NCBI RefSeq assembly: GCF_024460475.1
Contig: NZ_JANFYN010000064.1
Span: 1-9,596 of the forward strand
Direction: 5' to 3'
Length of the DNA: 9,596 nucleotides
Origin: Holdemanella sp. MSK.7.32
Lineage (GTDB): Bacteria; Bacillota_I; Bacilli_A; Erysipelotrichales; Erysipelotrichaceae
Part shown: positions 5,426 through 9,596 of the stretch, one piece after another
Position numbering within the stretch: position 1 is the stretch's first letter
How the letters are laid out: each line of letters opens with the position of its first letter
The notes under the pieces: generated by a model
What the model was told of the DNA's origin: nothing
What the model saw: only the letters and a program-made list of their open reading frames with translations
The model's database searches: none
Position numbers and translations under genes: made by a program

Positions 5426-6865
5426 ATGAAAGATCATTATTTTCCAAGAAAAAAATTCATTACGAACTATATTGTCGCAATTATCACTTTCATTTTGACT
5501 TTGATTATGGGAATCGTGATCTTCTTTAACGGCGTTTCAATTGCGGTTGAAAATAATTCCAGAAAAACTCTGATTACCAATGTTGTAAGGCAAAGTGAGC
5601 ATTTAAATACAATTTTAAATATCAACTATTCCTATTTAAATGTACTTGCACAAGAACTATCTAAATCTCAAGATTTATTTTCAGAGGATAATGTTTCTTT
5701 AATTCAAGCCTTTATGCATAATACAGATTTAAATCGAACGGCGATCATCGATCCAAATGGAAATGCTCTATATGATAATGAAGTCATAAAAAATGTAGCT
5801 CATCGTCGATATTTTAAAGAATCTATGCAAGGCAAACAATCTCTTTCTGATCCATTAGAAAGTAGTGTTGATCAACAAACACGTGTTATTTTATGCGTGC
5901 CCATCTTTAGAGATAGACAAGTCATTGGTGTAGTAGGCGGTTCTTACAATGTCACAAAGCTAGGCAATATGTTGTTTGATGATCTGTTTGAAGGACAAGG
6001 AAAAAGTTTTATTGTCGATCAAGATGGAAATCTAATCACTAGAAATAAACAGTATGAAAAAAAGCATAAACTAAATACAGTCGATAATTTATTTAATGTC
6101 TGTAATCAAAAGAAAATCAAAACCGACTTTAAGAATCAAAAATCAGATCTTGTCTTGATTCAGACAAAAAAGAAAGAATCTTTATATTTAGCTTATTCCC
6201 CACTAAAAATCAATGATTGGATGGTCGGCTATATCGTACCGGTTCATGCAGCTCAAGAATCCTATACATTTATTACTCACTATGAAACTTTATTGGCAAC
6301 ATTTTTAGGATTGATCGTATTGAGTCTTATAGTGTATTTGGCTCATTCAAGTTCAAGAGAAAATAAGTATTTGATTCATTTATCTGAAATTGATCCATTA
6401 ACTTCCGTTTTCAATAAGGAAACAACGCAAAAACTCATTGATCAAAAACTAAATAATAAAGAACATTGTTGCTTCTTGATTCTTGATGTAGATGCCTTTA
6501 AATCTGTTAATGATAATTATGGTCATGCCATAGGTGATAAAGTCTTAGAAAACTTGGGCTTACTCTTTAAGAATCATTTTAGACAGAGTGATATTGTTGG
6601 AAGAATTGGAGGAGATGAATTTATTATTCTAATTCAAGATGAAAATATTGCTGAATCTAGAATTCAGTCTCTACTTCAAAAAGTCAATAAATTAAAGATT
6701 GAAGAATTAAAAGATTTCAAATTATCCATCAGCATTGGAATTGCCTTTGCCCCTAAAGATGGTACAACCTTTATGGAACTGTATCGCCATGCCGATCAAG
6801 CCTTGTATCAAACAAAACGAACAGGCAAAAACAATTATAAAATATATAAAAATGACGAGAACTAA
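5426..6865 (+). CDS. Membrane-anchored diguanylate cyclase (dCache-GGDEF)
   Basis: This 479-residue protein is predicted to make cyclic di-GMP from two GTP in response to an extracellular signal. A transmembrane helix at about 12-36 is followed by an extracytoplasmic region (about 38-280) with the layout of a double-Cache sensor: VSLIQAFMH, RTAIIDPNGNALYDN, HRRYFKESMQGKQ and VPIFRDRQVIGVVGG are typical elements. A second transmembrane helix spans about 287-307. The cytoplasmic GGDEF domain starts at DPLTSVFNKET (323-333). The active-site motif GGDEF (395-399) is intact, and the product-inhibition I-site RQSD (386-389) is at the correct five-residue distance, so it should be active and feedback-controlled. 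The domain ends ALYQTKRTGKNNY. The ATG at 5426 has AAAGGAG seven bases upstream. It is a single-gene unit divergent from the hyd operon, sharing its control region, and ends in a terminator. Confidence 0.93.
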   Translation: MKDHYFPRKKFITNYIVAIITFILTLIMGIVIFFNGVSIAVENNSRKTLITNVVRQSEHLNTILNINYSYLNVLAQELSKSQDLFSEDNVSLIQAFMHNTDLNRTAIIDPNGNALYDNEVIKNVAHRRYFKESMQGKQSLSDPLESSVDQQTRVILCVPIFRDRQVIGVVGGSYNVTKLGNMLFDDLFEGQGKSFIVDQDGNLITRNKQYEKKHKLNTVDNLFNVCNQKKIKTDFKNQKSDLVLIQTKKKESLYLAYSPLKINDWMVGYIVPVHAAQESYTFITHYETLLATFLGLIVLSLIVYLAHSSSRENKYLIHLSEIDPLTSVFNKETTQKLIDQKLNNKEHCCFLILDVDAFKSVNDNYGHAIGDKVLENLGLLFKNHFRQSDIVGRIGGDEFIILIQDENIAESRIQSLLQKVNKLKIEELKDFKLSISIGIAFAPKDGTTFMELYRHADQALYQTKRTGKNNYKIYKNDEN

Positions 6866-6880
6866 ATCTCGTCGTTTTCT
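6851..6880. terminator. Bidirectional intrinsic terminator between convergent genes
   Basis: GACGAGA (6854-6860) pairs with TCTCGTC (6867-6873) over the six-base loop ACTAAA, which contains the stop codon of the cyclase gene. On the plus strand the stem is followed by GTTTTCTT. On the minus strand it is followed by ATTTTTATATATT. It therefore serves both the diguanylate cyclase gene and the convergent unknown gene whose stop is at 6880-6882. Confidence 0.85.
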
Positions 6881-7659
6881 TATACATTCGTGTAATTAAA
6901 GCTCATTAAATCAACAGGCTTATCCTTAATATAATTTTTGATTTCTAAACCTTCTAGTTTAGCTGGACGAACTACTATTTCGTTTTTAACTACATCTTCT
7001 TTAACCAGCTTCATCTGTTTCATTTGCGCAAATAAATCCTGCAAAACTTCCATTCTTTTAGGAATACCCCTATACACATATTCAATCGCACTTTCACTTA
7101 ACGCTAGGCTTCTGGAAACATATTTCTTGCCATTCTTTTCAGCATTATACTGAATATAGAACCAGTAACGTAGCATCTGTAAGTTCTCACCTTTACTATT
7201 TTTCAAAAAGATGTCCTTCCAAGATGAATTTACTACTTCTTCTCTTTCTTTCTTTACAGAAGACTTCTTTTCTTTTAATAACTTTTCGCTTGGCTTATCA
7301 ATAATGCTCTTGTTCATCAATTCTTCCATTTCGATATCCGTGAACTTGATGACATAAATTTTTCTACCATTCATTTCACTATCACGAACCAAACGAACAC
7401 TTTTTAATTTACGAATCAACATATCCATAGATGGTCTTTCTGTACTTCCATCCAGTAAGCGAAATACATATTGATTGGCTTGGGCACTAGTCAATTCGTT
7501 TTCATATACCCAGTCATGCGTTTCTGCATACGGGTTTTTTACTGCCATAAATCTAGCGTAACAAAATAATCTTAAAGAAAGGGCGGCTGCACCATTCTCA
7601 TTACTATTTACGTTTTTGATAAAACGTTCTCTATTTTTCATCAACATTTCTGTACTCAT
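6880..7659 (-). CDS. Unrecognised protein with internal duplication, possibly tandem winged-helix
   Basis: I do not recognise this 259-residue protein. It has no signal peptide or membrane segment and is rich in Lys, Arg and Glu. Two halves resemble each other: LRLFCYARFMAVKN (29-42) aligns without gaps to LRYWFYIQYNAEKN (163-176), ANQYVFR (61-67) to AIEYVYR (191-197), and LIRKLKSVRLV (81-91) to LFAQMKQMKLV (209-219). Each unit is about 75-85 residues, mainly helical in appearance, and ends in a short strand-rich stretch, as in a winged helix. A highly charged linker (about 118-145) separates them. A nucleic-acid-binding role is inference only. The frame extends to 7821, but that would overlap the PepF gene and cross its terminator. 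The ATG at 7659 has AAGGAG seven bases upstream and its own promoter, so it is monocistronic. Confidence 0.75.
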   Translation of the reverse strand: MSTEMLMKNRERFIKNVNSNENGAAALSLRLFCYARFMAVKNPYAETHDWVYENELTSAQANQYVFRLLDGSTERPSMDMLIRKLKSVRLVRDSEMNGRKIYVIKFTDIEMEELMNKSIIDKPSEKLLKEKKSSVKKEREEVVNSSWKDIFLKNSKGENLQMLRYWFYIQYNAEKNGKKYVSRSLALSESAIEYVYRGIPKRMEVLQDLFAQMKQMKLVKEDVVKNEIVVRPAKLEGLEIKNYIKDKPVDLMSFNYTNV

Positions 7660-7666
7660 TAAATCT

Positions 7667-7673
7667 CTCCTTG
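7667..7673 (-). promoter_or_regulatory. Ribosome binding site deciding the start of the unknown gene
   Basis: The minus strand reads CAAGGAG, seven bases before the ATG at 7659, so the protein begins MSTEM. The in-frame ATG at 7821 lies inside the neighbouring peptidase gene and has no support. Confidence 0.85.
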
Positions 7674-7693
7674 AAAAAATTCGAACGCAATAG

Positions 7694-7722
7694 ATTATAT
7701 CATCATTTGTGAACTTTTGCAG
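7694..7722 (-). promoter_or_regulatory. Promoter of the unknown gene
   Basis: The minus strand has an extended -10, TGATATAAT (7694-7702). A weak -35 (CTGCAA, 7717-7722, three of six matches) lies 17 bases upstream, as is common when the -10 is extended. The start would be near 7687, giving a leader of about 28 bases. It lies directly after the PepF terminator. A TTCACAAAT stretch inside the spacer resembles a Crp half-site but has no partner. Confidence 0.65.
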
Positions 7723-7747
7723 AAAAAAATTGCTTGTTTCCAAGCAA
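7723..7747 (-). terminator. pepF: Intrinsic terminator of the pepF gene
   Basis: On the minus strand TTGCTTG (7741-7747) pairs with CAAGCAA (7730-7736) around a GAAA tetraloop and is followed by seven T (7723-7729). It starts directly after the pepF stop codon. GAAA is a stabilising tetraloop, so this should be an efficient terminator that insulates the downstream gene. Confidence 0.92.
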
Positions 7748-9508
7748 TTATTTCGATAATTCGATAAATTCTTCAATTCTTGATTTTGCGGTTTCCAATG
7801 CAGAAATCCAGAATGCTTCATCCGTTAAATCAATACCCAATACTTTAGCTGTATCTTCTACCGATGCAACCGTTGTTGTGTGTAACATCTCTTTATATTT
7901 AGGAACGAATTTTTCTTTACCCATCTCTTGATATTTCACAACTAAGCCTCGCGCAAACAATCCACCAAAAGCATATGGCCAGTTATAATAACTTAGATCT
8001 GAAGAATAATAGTGCGATTTACAAACCCACATATATGGATGTAAACAATTTGGATCAAGTCCATCGCCATAAGCTTGCTTTTGTGCGTCCAACATAATTT
8101 CATTCAACTGATCCTTAAATAAGAACTCATCACTTCTTCTGTCAAATACGGCTTTTTCAAATAAGTAACGAGAATAAATATCACAGATAATCTGACATAA
8201 GTCTTGAAGCTGATTTTCAATCAAACCTAGTTTAACTTCTTTATCCTCTGTTTCATCAATCACTGCATTCATAATGATATTTTCATTGAATGTACTTGCC
8301 GTTTCTGCAACTGGCATAGAATACTCCCAATTTAATGGTCTATGACTTTCAATGTTTAATCCATGATATGCATGTCCAAGTTCATGAGCCAAAGTAACTA
8401 CGTCTCCAAGTCCTCCATCAAAATTAGTTAATACGCGTGATTGTTTCACAAACGGCATATTGCAGCAGAAAGCTCCACCCACTTTTCCTTTATGTGGATA
8501 AAAATCAATCCAGTTATTGTCAAAAGCTTCTTCCATCATATCGGCCAAGTCATCAGAAAATGGTCTAAAATGATTAACCAAATATTCTTTTGTAGTTTCT
8601 GGAGTAAAACTTGTCGTAGCTGATTTTCCAATTGGCGCAAATAATTCATACCAAGGAAGGCCATTTTCATACCCTAACATTTCAGCTTTTCTTTTCAAAT
8701 ACTTATGGAATACTGGCAAGTATTTCTGCATTGCACTAAGAAGTGCATCTAAGGTTTTTTGGGATACATGAGACTGGTGTAGCGTCATATCCATTGGACT
8801 TGTATAGCCACGCATTTTAGCTTCGGTAATCACTTGTAGTTTAATGTTGTTTAAAGAAAAACTTACTGCATCCGCAATAGGTGCATAACTTTTAAGTTCA
8901 GCTTCATAGGCAGCTTTACGAACTTCTTTATCTGCATCATACGCTAGATTACGAACAGATGCCAAAGGTAACTTTTTACCATCATATTCCACTTCCAATG
9001 AACTTGTGAGTAGACTTTGTTGCTTCTCCCAAGCAGAACCTGCAGAAATATTCATTTTGGCAAGTGCCTCTTCTACGTCTTCACTTAACAAATATTTTCC
9101 GCTTTCGTGAATGTCATTTAAGAAATATTTGTATTCACAAAGTTCTGGACAATTTAAATAGCTGTTTAAATCCTTCATATCCGCAATATAGCGAGAGAAT
9201 ACTGCCATAGCCTTACTGGCTGTACTTGCGATAGTAGCTACTTTATCAATGGCTGCTGCCGCTTTCGCATTCGCCGTATTTGTGGATTGACTCAAAGATC
9301 CAAAGCAACTCAAATGTTTTTCTAATAATTCAAACTCTTCTAATACTTTAACAATTTGAAGAAGATCTTTCTTTTCATTTTCATGACTTAAAGTCTTTGA
9401 AAGTTCATCCAATTCTTTTGCCTTCTTTTCAAAAGATGTTAGATCTTCACTAAATTTAGGATCATCAAATCCCTTGTACAATATGTCTAATGACCATTCT
9501 GAATTCAT
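7748..9508 (-). CDS. pepF: M3-family oligoendopeptidase F
   Basis: A cytoplasmic zinc metallopeptidase of the PepF/M3B clade that cleaves oligopeptides of roughly 7-17 residues, feeding amino-acid use and peptide turnover. Numbered from the chosen start it has 586 residues, the usual length of about 600. The zinc site is HELGH (375-379, inside LAHELGHAYHG), with the third ligand Glu402 in PVAETAS. The C-terminal active-site segment HYYSSDLSYYNWPYAFG (499-515) carries the substrate-side His and Tyr residues typical of the family. The N-terminus, WSLDILYKGFDDPKF, is also characteristic. The frame can begin at a TTG at 9523, but that codon overlaps the ribosome binding site. The ATG at 9508 follows GGAGG by eight bases. 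It is a single-gene unit with its own promoter and terminator. Confidence 0.96.
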   Translation of the reverse strand: MNSEWSLDILYKGFDDPKFSEDLTSFEKKAKELDELSKTLSHENEKKDLLQIVKVLEEFELLEKHLSCFGSLSQSTNTANAKAAAAIDKVATIASTASKAMAVFSRYIADMKDLNSYLNCPELCEYKYFLNDIHESGKYLLSEDVEEALAKMNISAGSAWEKQQSLLTSSLEVEYDGKKLPLASVRNLAYDADKEVRKAAYEAELKSYAPIADAVSFSLNNIKLQVITEAKMRGYTSPMDMTLHQSHVSQKTLDALLSAMQKYLPVFHKYLKRKAEMLGYENGLPWYELFAPIGKSATTSFTPETTKEYLVNHFRPFSDDLADMMEEAFDNNWIDFYPHKGKVGGAFCCNMPFVKQSRVLTNFDGGLGDVVTLAHELGHAYHGLNIESHRPLNWEYSMPVAETASTFNENIIMNAVIDETEDKEVKLGLIENQLQDLCQIICDIYSRYLFEKAVFDRRSDEFLFKDQLNEIMLDAQKQAYGDGLDPNCLHPYMWVCKSHYYSSDLSYYNWPYAFGGLFARGLVVKYQEMGKEKFVPKYKEMLHTTTVASVEDTAKVLGIDLTDEAFWISALETAKSRIEEFIELSK

Positions 9509-9516
9509 ATCAATTT

Positions 9517-9521
9517 CCTCC
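9517..9521 (-). promoter_or_regulatory. pepF: Ribosome binding site deciding the pepF start
   Basis: GGAGG on the minus strand sits eight bases before the ATG at 9508. An in-frame TTG five codons earlier overlaps this element and is therefore rejected as the start. Confidence 0.88.
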
Positions 9522-9531
9522 AATTTATTAA

Positions 9532-9540
9532 ATTATACCA
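9532..9540 (-). promoter_or_regulatory. pepF: Extended -10 promoter of pepF
   Basis: The minus strand reads TGGTATAAT, a perfect -10 with the TGN extension. I see no good -35 box at 16-18 bases upstream, where the GC-rich terminator stem lies. The transcript would start near 9525 and have a very short leader. Confidence 0.7.
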
Positions 9541-9550
9541 TAAGAAAGTA

Positions 9551-9576
9551 GGCGGCAGAGTTTAAATTCTGCCGCC
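9551..9576 (-). terminator. GC-rich hairpin, probable terminator of a gene beyond the right edge
   Basis: GGCGGCAGA (9551-9559) and TCTGCCGCC (9568-9576) form a perfect nine-base stem with an eight-base loop, by far the most GC-rich element in this AT-rich window. On the minus strand it is followed by TACTTTCTTA, a moderate U-rich tail; the plus strand has none. It probably ends a minus-strand gene outside the window and insulates pepF. The remaining 20 bases to the edge show nothing I can name. Confidence 0.65.
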
Positions 9577-9596
9577 CCTTATCAAACCATACGTGC

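Noticed and set aside
7660..7821. N-terminal extension of the unknown protein into the pepF gene
   Set aside because: It would cross the pepF terminator and stop codon and lie upstream of the predicted promoter; the internal ATG at 7659 has a good ribosome binding site.

Overview
The window reads as chromosomal DNA of a low-GC, strictly anaerobic Firmicute, most likely a gut-type member of the Erysipelotrichia or a related lineage. The reasons are AT-rich intergenic DNA, strong AGGAGG-type ribosome binding sites, TATAAT promoters, compact intrinsic terminators, and genes for maturing an [FeFe]-hydrogenase. The taxonomic call is inference.

Left edge (1-431): the 5' end of a minus-strand gene resembling the Rpn/PD-(D/E)XK transposase-nuclease family, then about 280 bases without a gene. 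That gap holds three consecutive inverted repeats, a direct repeat, and the terminator of the next operon.

Hydrogenase-maturation operon (432-5182, minus strand). In transcription order: a small TM1266-type 'iron-only hydrogenase system regulator', hydE, hydG, hydF and an M55-family metallopeptidase. The genes overlap, abut or lie within 17 bases of each other. HydE and HydG are radical-SAM enzymes that build the organic and Fe-CO-CN parts of the H-cluster, and HydF is the GTPase scaffold that carries the 2Fe subcluster to HydA. All diagnostic cysteines and histidines are present. The structural hydrogenase HydA is not in the window. The M55 peptidase is an unexpected fifth member, with its start codon directly against the hydF stop.

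Divergent control region (5183-5425). One perfect TGTGA-N6-TCACA palindrome, the Crp/Fnr type of operator, sits between the hyd operon and a divergent membrane diguanylate cyclase (dCache-GGDEF). Its position suits a class II activator site for the hyd promoter and also overlaps the -35 box of the cyclase promoter. The hyd leader additionally contains a terminator-like hairpin with a U-tract just before the first ribosome binding site, so the operon may be controlled by attenuation as well. These are the most interesting features of the window.

Right part (6851-9596): a bidirectional terminator, then two independent minus-strand units. One is an unrecognised 259-residue protein with an apparent internal duplication (possibly two winged-helix-like units); it has its own promoter. 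The other is an M3-family oligoendopeptidase F, with its own extended -10 promoter and a strong terminator. A GC-rich hairpin at the right edge probably ends a gene outside the window. Three starts (regulator, unknown protein, PepF) were moved inward from the longest reading frame to fit the ribosome binding sites. I see no RNA genes, insertion sequences, CRISPR arrays or att sites.
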